The notes: generated by a model from the sequence alone, not told the origin. Shown: positions 35,931 through 46,295, counted from the stretch's first letter. The stretch is 64,000 nt of DNA from Aquimarina sp. BL5 (GCF_003443675.1 NZ_CP031963.1:496001-560000); one strand, 5' to 3'. Numbers and translations: made by a program.

Positions 35931-38111
35931 TTATTTTGTGATTCCCTCTAAATCAAGCATAAAAGCATACTCAAGGGCTGTACTTTTATAGCGTTCAAAA
36001 CGTCCTGATGCTCCACCATGTCCAGTTTCCATATCACAATCCATGATTAAAAGATTATCATCTATTTTTAGTTCTCTTAATTTGGCAATCCATTTCGCTG
36101 GTTCCCAATACTGAACTTGACTATCCCAATAACCCGTAGTAATCAATATATTAGGATATTCTTTTGCTTCTACATTATCATAAGGAGAATACGATTTCAT
36201 GTAGTCATAATATTCTTTATTTTTAGGATTACCCCACTCATCAAACTCGAAAGTCGTTAGAGGAATTGTTTCATCCATCATAGTAGATACAACATCTACA
36301 AATGGCACAGCGGCTACTACTCCATTCCAAAGCTCTGGTTTCATATTTAGCACAGCTCCCATTAATAATCCTCCGGCACTACCTCCCATAGCATACAGGT
36401 GATCAGAACTGGTGTATCCTTCTTTTACCAAAAAGTCACCAACATCAATGAAATCAGTAAATGTATTTTTCTTTTTCAGAAGTTTTCCATCTTCATACCA
36501 ATGTCTCCCCATTTCCTGTCCTCCTCGAATATGAGCCATTGCGAATACAAAACCACGATCTAATAAACTCAATCGTGTAGAACTAAAATACGGTTCGGTA
36601 CTACTTCCATAGGAACCATAGGAATATAATAGCAACGGTGTATTTGCATTTTTCTGTGTTCCTTTTTTATATACTAAAGATATAGGCACTTTTACTCCAT
36701 CTCTTGCTGTGGCATACAAACGCTCTGATACATAATTGTCTTTAGAAAAATTAGCATCTAGTACTTCTTGTTCTTTTAAAACCGTTTGATCCTTAGTATT
36801 CATGTTGTAATCAATAACACTATTCGGAGTTGTTAAGGATGTATAGCTATAACGTAAGATATTTGTATCAAAATCAAGATTAGTTGTAGGATAGGTAAGA
36901 TAAGCAGGATCATTAAATGAAATATAATGATCGTCTTCATCATTCCATTTTTTTACTCGAATTGTACTTAGACCATCTTTTCTTTCGCTAAGTACTAAAT
37001 GATTTTTAAAGGCCGTAAAATCTTGTAACAAAATATCATCTCTATGCGGTATAACATCGACCCAGTTTTCCTTGGTCGTTGCAGTAATTGGTGTTTTTAC
37101 TAACTTAAAGTTTTTAGCATCCAGATTTGTTTTGATATAAAAATGATCTCCAAAATGAGCTACATCATATTCTAAGTCTCTTTCTCTAGGATGTATTACT
37201 TGCCATTCACCATTAGGAGTGTCTGCATCTAGGTACCTGTATTCTGTAGATAGTGTTTGATAACTACCGCTAATGATATACTTATCGGATCTTGATTTAT
37301 AAACAAATGTACTAAATGTATCATCCTCTTCATTAAAAATCAATACATCTTCTGACTGATCCGTTCCTAACACATGTTTGTAAATTTTATTAGCTCTAAG
37401 CGTTATAGAATCTTTAGAAGTATAAAATACCGTTTTATTATTATTTGCCCACGCTACACTTCCTGTAGTGTTTACTAATTTGTCAGAAAGTATTTCATTA
37501 GTCGTTAAGTCTTTAAAATGAATAGTATATCGACGTCTAGATACTGTATCAATTCCATGAGCTAATATTTTGTTATCAGGACTTACGGATCTACTACCTA
37601 GTGCAAAATATGCAAGACCTTTAGCCATTTCCGGACCATTAAGCATAATCTCTTCCTTTGCATTTTCTTCTAGTTTTTTACGACAATATAATGCATAGTC
37701 CATTCCTTTTTCAAATCTTGTATAATAAGAATATCCATTATCGTTATAAGGAACCGATGAATCATCTTTCTTTATACGTCCTACAATTTCATCAAATAAT
37801 GTTTTCTGTAGACTATCGGTATGCTTCATTGCAGCATCTTTATAATCATTTTCTGCGTTTAGATAATCTAATACATCCTGAGTTTGTGCATCTGGAGTTT
37901 GTGCATTTTTCTGTTCGTCACTTAAACGCATCCAGAAGTAGTTATCGATACGTGTATCTTCGTGCGCTTTTAACTCTTCTGCGATTTTCTTAGCAACTGG
38001 AGCGTCTAATGATTGATGAGGTCTTAATTCGGATTTTTCTTCTTTTGTTGTATTACAGCCTATAAAGAGAGCCGGTACGATAAGAAGTAGATTGATGATG
38101 TTAGTTTTCAT
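35931..38111 (-). CDS. ptrB: S9A-family oligopeptidase B-like lipoprotein
   Basis: A 726-residue lipoprotein with an SPII signal ending PALFIGC (Cys19). An N-terminal seven-bladed propeller spans about 75-445, then comes an alpha/beta-hydrolase catalytic domain. The nucleophile is Ser578 in MGGSAGGLLMG. The catalytic His is in METGHGGASGR, and the Asp is likely in the WDSQVQYWEP loop. YDNITTTGYW-like and GSYGSSTEPYFSSTRLSLLDRG stretches are typical of protease II. It cleaves peptides after Arg/Lys, probably short ones because of the propeller gate. Unlike E. coli PtrB it is exported, so it acts in the envelope. The gene symbol refers to the closest family. Confidence 0.9.
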   Translation of the reverse strand: MKTNIINLLLIVPALFIGCNTTKEEKSELRPHQSLDAPVAKKIAEELKAHEDTRIDNYFWMRLSDEQKNAQTPDAQTQDVLDYLNAENDYKDAAMKHTDSLQKTLFDEIVGRIKKDDSSVPYNDNGYSYYTRFEKGMDYALYCRKKLEENAKEEIMLNGPEMAKGLAYFALGSRSVSPDNKILAHGIDTVSRRRYTIHFKDLTTNEILSDKLVNTTGSVAWANNNKTVFYTSKDSITLRANKIYKHVLGTDQSEDVLIFNEEDDTFSTFVYKSRSDKYIISGSYQTLSTEYRYLDADTPNGEWQVIHPRERDLEYDVAHFGDHFYIKTNLDAKNFKLVKTPITATTKENWVDVIPHRDDILLQDFTAFKNHLVLSERKDGLSTIRVKKWNDEDDHYISFNDPAYLTYPTTNLDFDTNILRYSYTSLTTPNSVIDYNMNTKDQTVLKEQEVLDANFSKDNYVSERLYATARDGVKVPISLVYKKGTQKNANTPLLLYSYGSYGSSTEPYFSSTRLSLLDRGFVFAMAHIRGGQEMGRHWYEDGKLLKKKNTFTDFIDVGDFLVKEGYTSSDHLYAMGGSAGGLLMGAVLNMKPELWNGVVAAVPFVDVVSTMMDETIPLTTFEFDEWGNPKNKEYYDYMKSYSPYDNVEAKEYPNILITTGYWDSQVQYWEPAKWIAKLRELKIDDNLLIMDCDMETGHGGASGRFERYKSTALEYAFMLDLEGITK

Positions 38112-38495
38112 ATGTTATTGTATGATTAAATGATAAAATGAATATTCAAATTTTATATAGAATTGAATATTAAGATTTAAAAATAATAGTATTCTATAAG
38201 AATTAGTAATTAATCCAATTTAAAAAAGAATAAATTTTATTTTGATTCTCAATATTATAAAATAAAACGGACGAATTCTATATGATTCTCTACGCATTCT
38301 AAAGATTAAACGATCCTTTAAAATTGTACATTATTTTTACTTTTATAAAATTGGTTGACCAATTTAATTTTCAAACCTAATTTTATACAATCACGTTTTG
38401 AAAAATCAAAAATATATTCTGTTTAACAAAATTGACATAAATATTCCTATTAACGTGAAGGTTGAGATATGTCTACTAATTAATATGATTTAATT
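38112..38495. other. Intergenic region of 380 bp with one operator
   Basis: Between the divergent S9 peptidase gene and the secreted beta-helix gene. It holds the palindrome at 38348-38365. I see no small gene and no clear TAnnTTTG element. Confidence 0.55.
38348..38365. promoter_or_regulatory. Palindromic operator, GntR/FadR-like (shared with 10930-10945)
   Basis: AAATTGGT-TG-ACCAATTT, 8-bp arms with a TG spacer, 130 nt upstream of the beta-helix/CBM6/PA14 gene at 38496. ATTGGTTGACCAATTTA (38350-38366) is identical to 10931-10947. The chance of a 17-base match upstream of two related secreted proteins is small, so a common regulator is likely. Confidence 0.65.
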
Positions 38496-41400
38496 ATGGT
38501 CAAAACAAACTATTTTATTAATATGATAAAGGTTTTTATCCTTTTAATAAGCCTCTCGTTAAGTGCTGCTGATATAACAGTACCCTTAGGAGGGAACATT
38601 CAGGATGCACTCGATGATGTAGGCTCTAGCGGAGGAGGTACTGTTACACTTGCTTCTGGTACATTTACGATTACTTCATCTCTTAAAATATCTAGTAACA
38701 CAACACTACAAGGTTCAGGTACATACGCCACTACTATTAAGACTACTAAAAATATAAAGATGATTGTTCAATCTGGTTATGGTTTAAAAAACATTACCAT
38801 TCAGAATCTAACTTTAAGTGGTACCAATGCATCTGACGGTGGAGGAATAGAAATTATCTCCTATGGCGAAGATCACGATACGGTAAAAATATCAAGTGTT
38901 CGTTGTTACAATACAGGATGGGGCGTGCATATTAAAGGTGTTAAAAATGTTTTAGTAGAGAATTGTGATTTTAGTGAAAACGGAACAGCGGGTAAAGAAG
39001 GTTTTGCTCATAATATGTACCTAAGGAGATGTTATGGTGCTGTTGTTAGAAACTCTACATTTAATAATTCCACATCTGCCAATGGAATCAATATTTCTTA
39101 TAGTGAAGATATAGAAATTTATGATTGTGAAATGTCGGGAAACTATTTTAGAGGAGTACGTGCTGCAGATACCGAAGGATATTTGGTACATGATTGTATT
39201 ATCACCGGTAATGGAGATTTTGGATTAGGCGCAAATAGTGAAAACTTTACTACAAGAGATATCGATTGGAAAAATAACTGTGTAGCAAATAATGCAAAAG
39301 ATGGTATTTATGCTAAATCTGGAGCTACTGGAAAAATTTTAAATTGTAATTCTTATGGTAATGGAGATGATTATGACGTTACCAGTACAGTTTCTCAGTC
39401 AAGCAATATAAGTGATTCAAGTAAAACCTGTGAAGATACTGTAGAAACTTGTGACAGCTACAATGCATTTTCGCAAATAGAAGCAGAAGATTTTTGTGAG
39501 CAATCGGGTATACAGACAGGAAATACTAATTCTTTTGTAGGATGGGTAAATAACGGAGATTGGGTAAAATACGAAAATGTTGATTTTGGTTCCGGAGTAA
39601 ATTCAATAGAAATATCTGCATCAAGTGGTACTTCAGGAGGAATTATTGAAATAAGACAAGGAAGTGTTTCCGGAACTTTATTAGGAACAGTAGAAGTTAC
39701 TAATACTGGATCTTTTACTTCCTGGGAAACTCTAACAGCAAGTATATCAGAAATAAATGATAAACAAGATATTTATTTTGTATTTACTGGCGGAAATGGG
39801 TATTTATTTGATGTTGATTGGTTTAAGTTTTCAAAAGAAACGACTACAAATATTTGTAATTCACCATTGGTAGCTATTATACCACCTTCTAATCTAACTC
39901 CTGGTATTAGTTATATGTATTATGAAGGTAGTTGGAATTCACTTCCTAATTTTAATTCACTTACACCAGTATCTACTGGAGTGGGTTCTACCATTGATCT
40001 AAGTAATGTTTCTAATGGTGATAATTTTGGATTAACCTTTAACGGTTATGTAAATATCCCAAATGATGGTAATCATACTTTTTATACAACTTCTGATGAT
40101 GGTTCCTCTCTTTGGATTGATGGAAATAAAGTAGTAGACAATGATGGGTTACACGGTGCACGGGAAGCATCAGGAATAGTTTGTTTAGAAGCTGGATATC
40201 ACAAAATAGAAGTTCAATTTTTTGAAAAAACTGGTGGAAATGTATTGACTGTAGCATATGAGGGACCCGGTATTTCAAAACAGAACATACCTACTTATTA
40301 TGCAGTTACAAATAATACAATCACTATTCAAGAAGATGAAACTGGATTCTGCTCTGCTGAAGGTACTGTTGACAGTAATCATACTGGACATACTGGATCT
40401 GGATTTTTGAATACCGCTAATGTACTTGGTAATGGGATAGATTGGAAACTAAATGGATCAGCTGGATCATATACCTTTACTTGGAGATATGCTAGTACAA
40501 GTAACAGGTCCGCAAAATTAGTTGTTGATGGATCTACTGTAGCAAGTAGTATTAGTTTCAATTCTACAGGAAGTTGGACTAGTTGGGAAACAGAATCGGT
40601 AACGGTAGATCTTTCTGACGGAGTAAAAGACATCCGCCTAGAAGCTACTAATAACTCAGGACTTGGTAATATTGATTATATACAAGTGACAGGGCCTAAT
40701 GTCTCTGCATTGGCTTGCACAACTATTGGTGAAGATTGCTCGGATTTCTTTGGAGGGCTTTCAATTACACAAACTAATCCTGGTTGTAGTAATAATAATG
40801 GTCAAATCACAGTTAATTTCGAAGATTCGGATGTATATACACAGATTCAGTTAAGTATTGATGGAGGAAACTCATACCCTATTACCGTTAATGACAACGC
40901 TGGTTCTTATAGTTTTACTGGTTTAAGTAATGCAGAATATCAAGTTGCTGCTAGGTATGCAGGTGGAGATTGTGACTACAATGTAGCACACCTCATTTTA
41001 ATTCAGGATTGTGGAGATATTCCTTTAAACCCTGGAGGAGTTTCATGGCACGATAGTTATGAAGCTAATGGATTTTGCTGGTGTAGTACTAATTTTGATC
41101 ACAATTTAGGAAGCAAAAAAGTAATCGTTAATGGAACTCAATATAGTGTAGTTGATATCTGTGATGAATTAGAAAAGCATCCATTATTTAGATCAAGAAA
41201 TAATGGAGATAATATATACAATGACGTTCAATGTGGAAATGGACCTATAAATGACTCGAATGATGAACCATTATGTCCAGGTAGGGTTGATATGGGCGTA
41301 GAAGGGTGTTTATTAAGAGGTGTACATTGGGATATGGAATGGTTAGCCAGTAGAGACCGTTTTCAAGGAAATAATAGATCTCCTGATATCGTAAAGAATG

Positions 41401-41639
41401 AAGATCCTATGGTATATCCTAATCCGTTAAACAATGCTGATTTACTGAATATAACTGTTTCAGGTATAGGTACAGCTCAGGTAGAAGTTTATAGCCTAGC
41501 TGGTTTACGAATACATTCAGAAAGTGTTAAAGATGAATCAACCACTTTGGATTTAAAACACTTGAATACTGATGTTTACATTATAAAAATCCTAGACAAT
41601 AAAAAAACATATTTCAGTAAAATAAGTATTCAAAAGTAA
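38496..41639 (+). CDS. T9SS-secreted beta-helix + CBM6 + PA14 + second CBM protein
   Basis: A 1047-residue secreted protein. Signal 1-24 (ending SLSAAD; an in-frame ATG at 38523 is possible). Residues about 28-310 form a right-handed beta-helix (GGNIQDALDDVGSSGGGTVTL start, then many rungs such as VLVENCDFSENGTAG), as in pectate-lyase-like enzymes. Residues 325-450 are a CBM6 closely resembling that at 10989. About 470-615 are a PA14 domain (YYEGSWNSLPNF, TFYTTSDDGSSLWIDGN). About 617-735 are another CBM6/35-like sandwich, about 750-835 a SprB-like repeat, about 845-965 an unnamed Cys-rich module, and 975-1047 a T9SS sorting domain. It probably acts on a marine polysaccharide; substrate not deducible. 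Confidence 0.84.
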   Translation: MVKTNYFINMIKVFILLISLSLSAADITVPLGGNIQDALDDVGSSGGGTVTLASGTFTITSSLKISSNTTLQGSGTYATTIKTTKNIKMIVQSGYGLKNITIQNLTLSGTNASDGGGIEIISYGEDHDTVKISSVRCYNTGWGVHIKGVKNVLVENCDFSENGTAGKEGFAHNMYLRRCYGAVVRNSTFNNSTSANGINISYSEDIEIYDCEMSGNYFRGVRAADTEGYLVHDCIITGNGDFGLGANSENFTTRDIDWKNNCVANNAKDGIYAKSGATGKILNCNSYGNGDDYDVTSTVSQSSNISDSSKTCEDTVETCDSYNAFSQIEAEDFCEQSGIQTGNTNSFVGWVNNGDWVKYENVDFGSGVNSIEISASSGTSGGIIEIRQGSVSGTLLGTVEVTNTGSFTSWETLTASISEINDKQDIYFVFTGGNGYLFDVDWFKFSKETTTNICNSPLVAIIPPSNLTPGISYMYYEGSWNSLPNFNSLTPVSTGVGSTIDLSNVSNGDNFGLTFNGYVNIPNDGNHTFYTTSDDGSSLWIDGNKVVDNDGLHGAREASGIVCLEAGYHKIEVQFFEKTGGNVLTVAYEGPGISKQNIPTYYAVTNNTITIQEDETGFCSAEGTVDSNHTGHTGSGFLNTANVLGNGIDWKLNGSAGSYTFTWRYASTSNRSAKLVVDGSTVASSISFNSTGSWTSWETESVTVDLSDGVKDIRLEATNNSGLGNIDYIQVTGPNVSALACTTIGEDCSDFFGGLSITQTNPGCSNNNGQITVNFEDSDVYTQIQLSIDGGNSYPITVNDNAGSYSFTGLSNAEYQVAARYAGGDCDYNVAHLILIQDCGDIPLNPGGVSWHDSYEANGFCWCSTNFDHNLGSKKVIVNGTQYSVVDICDELEKHPLFRSRNNGDNIYNDVQCGNGPINDSNDEPLCPGRVDMGVEGCLLRGVHWDMEWLASRDRFQGNNRSPDIVKNEDPMVYPNPLNNADLLNITVSGIGTAQVEVYSLAGLRIHSESVKDESTTLDLKHLNTDVYIIKILDNKKTYFSKISIQK

Positions 41640-41666
41640 TCACTTCATATAAGAAATTCTTTGGAT

Positions 41667-41700
41667 AAAGGAAGCTTTTCAAAAATGAAAGGCTTCCTTT
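41667..41700 (+). terminator. Rho-independent terminator after the beta-helix gene
   Basis: A 14-bp stem (41667-41680 with 41687-41700, one G-U pair; AAAGGAAGC at the base) with a 6-nt loop, flanked by T-rich sequence, 27 nt after the stop at 41639. Confidence 0.75.
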
Positions 41701-41802
41701 ATTTTAATTAGGGATCTATATCTCTGAGATTACACTTCCACGTCACAGCTTTTAAAACATTGTAAGGTCTTATATGATAAATATTATCTAAGATACGATA
41801 AA

Positions 41803-44187
41803 TCAATTCGCTCTATTTCGCTCATCATCACTACCAAAGCCTCTGTTTTTAACATTAACTTTCTTATTTCCAAAACTATAGCTTAATGAAAAGCGTACAT
41901 TTCTACTACTATAATTTTGGCCATATATAGTTTTCACACCATTTATCTCTGATGATAAATTACGTAAGCTTGCTGTATCAAATATATCATTAAACACTAA
42001 CGATACTTGTAAGTTATTATCTAAAAAACTCTGTTTTAATCCAATAGTAACATTGTACATGTTGTCAACATTATACAGTAATGATTTCGTCTTGGAAGCA
42101 TACCAAAAATCTGTTTGTAATTTTGTGGTTTTACCTAATACAAAGGTGTTACTTGTAGAGAAATAAAATTGATTTCCATTTTGAGGACTTGAATTAAGAT
42201 CATCATCCAGTTCTGTATTCTGAAGTGAAAACGAGAAATAGTTTTGACTTTTCCACCAAGATAAGCTATCAAAAGTATATGTTTCGCTTATTTTAAAAAA
42301 GGCAGTAGTATAATAATTTCGTCTGATAATTGTTTGAATTTCATTTTCAGCATCAGCAGAAAATAGCGTACCAAAACCATCGGTAGTTCGACTATAATAT
42401 AGGTTAGTAATTAATTTTCCTTTGTAATTATGCGCCAATGTAAAACGATCTGTAAATGATGGCTGTATAAAAGGGTTTCCTTCTGAGTATGCATTACTAT
42501 TAATAAAGCTCCTAAAAGGATTTAAATCCCTAAAACTTGGTCGATTTATCCCTTTTCCATAATTAAAGGAAAAATTATGATCATCATTCTTCTGATATGA
42601 TGTGTAAAATGTTGGAAATACTTTTAGATAATTATTTTCATTTCTCTGGTTTAAAGTAATAGAATATCCATTGGTTTCTGTATTCTCTAGTCTTAATCCT
42701 GCTTTAAAGTTCCATTTGCTATTTAATTTTTTTGAGCCATTTATATACAAGGCTTGTACATTCTCTTTATACTCAAATTGATTGGATAGATTCGTGTCAA
42801 AAACTGGAGATCCAGTAATCGTATTAAAGTTTTCTAAATCATTTAGTGTAGTAATAAAACTTAATTTGGCACCATAAGAAAGATTCGCAAACGTCATAGG
42901 ATGTTCAATATCTACTTTTGCACTGTAATTCTCTATATTCTGATTAGAGAAATTCTGTGCAGCTTGATTAATACCAATAAATTCATTGTTAGCAGAAAAT
43001 GTATTTACTATGTAATCATTTTCCAAAGAATTATTATATCGAAAATAATCAAAATCAACAGAAACTTTTCTTCCTATAGTATCGAGTAGTGTTATTACAT
43101 GGGCATTCAGAACATGACTAGTTACTCTATCGCTTCTATTATTATCATTTATCAACAAGGAATCTACGGAATTCTGATTATTCGAAATGTTTGTAATACC
43201 GTTACCCTTAGAATCAGGTTGATTATAATTACCTAGGTACTGCCCTCCTATTTTTATTTTTTCTGAAATATCATATTCTAATGAAAAACGGCCTGAATAA
43301 TTATTCTTTTCATCTTTTGATTCGGTATCGATTTCCCAAGTACTATTCGGAAATGAAATAGTACTGTTTTCTTGATTTCGGATATTTCCTTTACTTCCAT
43401 TAGCAGAAAGTATTAATCTAATTTTATTCTTGTTATAGAAAAAACTATTTCGCAAAGTTGTGAAACTAAATGTATTTTGATTATAAGTTAAGCCAGAAGT
43501 ATTCTTCCAAGAATTTCTTCTACCTTTTTTATAAATAATATTAATAATACCTCCATTCCCAACGACTTCATACTTAGCGGGTGGATTGGTAATGATCTCA
43601 ATTTTTTTGATATCATCCGAGGCCATAGAATCTAGAAAACTAATTAGATCTTCTCCAGTTAATTGTAATAATCTACCATCAATCATGATCCGCGATGACT
43701 CACCGCCAATCATGCTGATATTGTTATTTTGTATTCTAATACCAGGAGCAACTCTAAGCGCATCCACTGCGTTACCTCCAGCAGCGGCAATACTATTTTC
43801 TACATTAAATACTAGCCTATCTGTTTTTTGTTCAATTAACTTTTTCTGTGATGTTATAACAACTTCATCTAAGTTTTCTGTGTCTTCTTTAAGTATGATA
43901 GCTCCTAAATCAAGGTTCTTTTCTATCAAAAGTTCCTTTTTCCAATCTTGAAAACCAATAAAACTTATAGTAATTCTATATACCCCTTTTTTAGTATCTA
44001 TAGAGAAGAAACCATTTTCATCTGTAATACCTCCGCTATTGATTACCATTTCATCATTCTGATTGGTCAAAAAAACATTTGCAAATGCTACAGGTTCTGA
44101 ATAATTGGTTACAGTACCAGTGAGTTGTAATTGTGCAATACCTAAAAAAGATGATAGTAAGAAGATGAATAGAATACAATTTTTCAT
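41803..44187 (-). CDS. TonB-dependent-receptor-like outer-membrane protein (OMP_b-brl_3 type)
   Basis: About 794 aa from the ATG at 44187, which starts a good signal (MKNCILFIFLLSSFLGIAQ); the open frame extends to 44253 but adds no plausible signal. Residues 20-105 are a carboxypeptidase-regulatory-like domain (GTVTNYSEPVAFANVFL), followed by a plug-like part (about 115-230; LDEVVITSQKK, MIDGRLLQLTGEDL, EIITNPPAKYEVVGNGGIINI) and a large barrel ending NVRFSLSYSFGNKK plus a basic tail. This is the outer_membrane_beta-barrel_3 family, a receptor-like relative of SusC without a SusD partner here. It is next to an AraC regulator and a LytS/LytTR pair, so it is probably controlled by one of them. 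Confidence 0.83.
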   Translation of the reverse strand: MKNCILFIFLLSSFLGIAQLQLTGTVTNYSEPVAFANVFLTNQNDEMVINSGGITDENGFFSIDTKKGVYRITISFIGFQDWKKELLIEKNLDLGAIILKEDTENLDEVVITSQKKLIEQKTDRLVFNVENSIAAAGGNAVDALRVAPGIRIQNNNISMIGGESSRIMIDGRLLQLTGEDLISFLDSMASDDIKKIEIITNPPAKYEVVGNGGIINIIYKKGRRNSWKNTSGLTYNQNTFSFTTLRNSFFYNKNKIRLILSANGSKGNIRNQENSTISFPNSTWEIDTESKDEKNNYSGRFSLEYDISEKIKIGGQYLGNYNQPDSKGNGITNISNNQNSVDSLLINDNNRSDRVTSHVLNAHVITLLDTIGRKVSVDFDYFRYNNSLENDYIVNTFSANNEFIGINQAAQNFSNQNIENYSAKVDIEHPMTFANLSYGAKLSFITTLNDLENFNTITGSPVFDTNLSNQFEYKENVQALYINGSKKLNSKWNFKAGLRLENTETNGYSITLNQRNENNYLKVFPTFYTSYQKNDDHNFSFNYGKGINRPSFRDLNPFRSFINSNAYSEGNPFIQPSFTDRFTLAHNYKGKLITNLYYSRTTDGFGTLFSADAENEIQTIIRRNYYTTAFFKISETYTFDSLSWWKSQNYFSFSLQNTELDDDLNSSPQNGNQFYFSTSNTFVLGKTTKLQTDFWYASKTKSLLYNVDNMYNVTIGLKQSFLDNNLQVSLVFNDIFDTASLRNLSSEINGVKTIYGQNYSSRNVRFSLSYSFGNKKVNVKNRGFGSDDERNRAN

Positions 44188-44335
44188 TTTGTTGTTTGTT
44201 TTAAAATTTAATTCAAAACAAAAATGAAAGGAAAGCTCCGAGTATGCGTACAACTAAAGAAAGTAGTACTATTTTTTTTACTAGAAATTGGTATTACTTT
44301 TTACAAAGACGTACTACTTTATTGTAACCAATTGA

Positions 44336-45472
44336 TTATAAGATGTTTTTACGATACTGCGTAGGTGTAAAACCTGTATGTTTTTTAAAAGCAGTATTAA
44401 AAGGAGATTTAGAATTAAAACCGACATCATACAAGATTTCAAGAATAGTTAACTTCTCATTAAGTGGATTTTCTAGTAGGGCTATTGCTTTTTTTATTCG
44501 ATATTCATTAATGAAATCGAAAAAATGTTTTCCTATATGATGATTAATCAAAATAGAAATATCCTTAAATGGAAGATTGAGCTGGTTTGCCAGTTTGTGT
44601 ATGGTCAATGAAGAATCTAGATAGGGTTCTTCTGTTTCCATATATTTTTGGAGTTTCTCTATTTGTATAACAAACTTATCATCTGAAGTTTGCTTATTTG
44701 GGCTAGTTTCAATCAATTTTTTTACTAACAAATGTTTGGTGTCAATGCTCCTAAACAACTCTGGATAATACATACTCTTTAGTACAATCCAAGATAAAAA
44801 CCCTAATAAAAGTAATGTTAATATGATTCTCATCATATTCAAAACTTCTATATCATCACCAACATATTTATAAATTTGTTTAGCAGACGAAAAAATAAAA
44901 ATAAATGATAGTAGTAATGTTAATTGATATAACCATTTATAATTAAAGTTGTTATTATTAGAATAACTTTCTAATAATAACAACTTATATTTTTTTAGTG
45001 TCCTGAATATTAAGAGAAGATATACTATCGATACTACAAAACCGTAAATTGAGGAAAATTTCACTTCTGGATTTGAATGAAAATTATCCGTAAAAATTAT
45101 TCTTTCCTCTTCACTAACAGCATAAAATCCAGGAACATAAATTAAAATCTCAATAGCAAAAGGTATCAGGTGTAAAAGATGTTTAGGTTGAAGCTTAAAA
45201 TCTGAATATACAGATGATAGTACATATAAAAATAATAATGGACTGGACAAAAACGCGATTTGATCACGAAGCATATTAATAACCAGGGGTAGTTCAATAT
45301 ATTTTGCATAAAAGAATACACTAATATGAACTGCAAATATGACAAAATAAACCCCCATTAATCGATTGCTTACCTTATTTTTAGTTTTAACAGTAAACAA
45401 AAAAATAGCAAGTAATAATGCAACAAATACAATAACAAGAGTGATGATTCCTAATAGAGAAAATTTATCCAT
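44336..45472 (-). CDS. Membrane-anchored AraC-family transcriptional regulator
   Basis: A 378-residue regulator with about seven N-terminal TM helices (5-230) and a C-terminal AraC HTH (about 270-378; LTIHKLANQLNLPFKDISILIN, TILEILYDVGFNSKSPFNTAFKKHTGFTPTQYRK, a textbook second HTH). It lies between the receptor gene downstream and the LytTR pair upstream, all on the minus strand, with gaps of about 110-150 bp. It probably controls the receptor gene. Third member of this type in the window. Confidence 0.88.
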   Translation of the reverse strand: MDKFSLLGIITLVIVFVALLLAIFLFTVKTKNKVSNRLMGVYFVIFAVHISVFFYAKYIELPLVINMLRDQIAFLSSPLLFLYVLSSVYSDFKLQPKHLLHLIPFAIEILIYVPGFYAVSEEERIIFTDNFHSNPEVKFSSIYGFVVSIVYLLLIFRTLKKYKLLLLESYSNNNNFNYKWLYQLTLLLSFIFIFSSAKQIYKYVGDDIEVLNMMRIILTLLLLGFLSWIVLKSMYYPELFRSIDTKHLLVKKLIETSPNKQTSDDKFVIQIEKLQKYMETEEPYLDSSLTIHKLANQLNLPFKDISILINHHIGKHFFDFINEYRIKKAIALLENPLNEKLTILEILYDVGFNSKSPFNTAFKKHTGFTPTQYRKNIL

Positions 45473-45584
45473 TAACTTTGAAAAGTGTTTAAAAAGCTAA
45501 AATAAATATTTACTATTAACTTATGAGTAAAACTCATTCTTTTATAAATCCAAAGTAAAGTATTGTTTATCAATCAATTTCATG

Positions 45585-46295
45585 CTAAACACCATCTATT
45601 TTACTAAGTACCGTCTTTCTATACGATTTACTTATCGGTAATTTACTATCATTTTGTAATACCATTTGATTACCATCGATTAATTTTAGTTTATTAAAAT
45701 TCACAATAAATGATTTATGTATTCTAATAAAATCGTTTGATAATTTTTCTGCAAAATCTGATAGTGTCGTTGGTGTTAGAATCATTTGATCCGCATATAT
45801 CTTAATGTAATTCCCATATGCTTCTATATAATTGATAGTATCAAAATCCAACTTTATAATCTTCTTGTCGCTCTTTACATATATAGATGTAACCGTATCT
45901 TCTTTCTCGATAACCACGTTATTGACATTATTATCATCTGATTTTTGTTGCACCTTAATAACAGCCTGTATAAATCTTTCTAAAGAAAAAGGTTTGAGTA
46001 AGTAATCCGTTACCGACAATTCAAATCCTTCTACTGCATATTCTGGATATGCGGTAGTAATAATGACTTGAGGTTTTTGCTGCATTGTCTTTAATAAACT
46101 GATACCTGATAATTTGGGCATATTGATATCGAGAAATAATAAATCCACATGATTTTCTTGTAAAAACGCCATAATTTCAAAGGCATTTTTACACGTAGAA
46201 ACTACTTCTAGATAAGGTATTTCTTTAATATAGTTCTCAATGATCTGACGAGCTATTGGCTCATCATCCGCTATTAAACATTGTAATATTTTCAC
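45585..46295 (-). CDS. LytTR-family response regulator
   Basis: A 236-residue regulator with a receiver (1-120; acidic pocket ADDEP, phosphoacceptor Asp56 in LLFLDINMPKLSG, Lys in LLKPFSLERF) and a LytTR domain (about 135-236; TINYIEAYGNYIKIY, DFIRIHKSFIVN). It starts 4 nt after the kinase stop, so the pair is one unit. It is divergent from the serine-hydrolase/ABC operon at 47495, an obvious candidate target. Confidence 0.94.
   Translation of the reverse strand: MKILQCLIADDEPIARQIIENYIKEIPYLEVVSTCKNAFEIMAFLQENHVDLLFLDINMPKLSGISLLKTMQQKPQVIITTAYPEYAVEGFELSVTDYLLKPFSLERFIQAVIKVQQKSDDNNVNNVVIEKEDTVTSIYVKSDKKIIKLDFDTINYIEAYGNYIKIYADQMILTPTTLSDFAEKLSNDFIRIHKSFIVNFNKLKLIDGNQMVLQNDSKLPISKSYRKTVLSKIDGV

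Noticed and set aside
43586..43951. 121-codon plus-strand frame inside the receptor gene
   Set aside because: Shadow frame. It lies in the plug region of the clearly real minus-strand receptor gene and has no signal or domain of its own.
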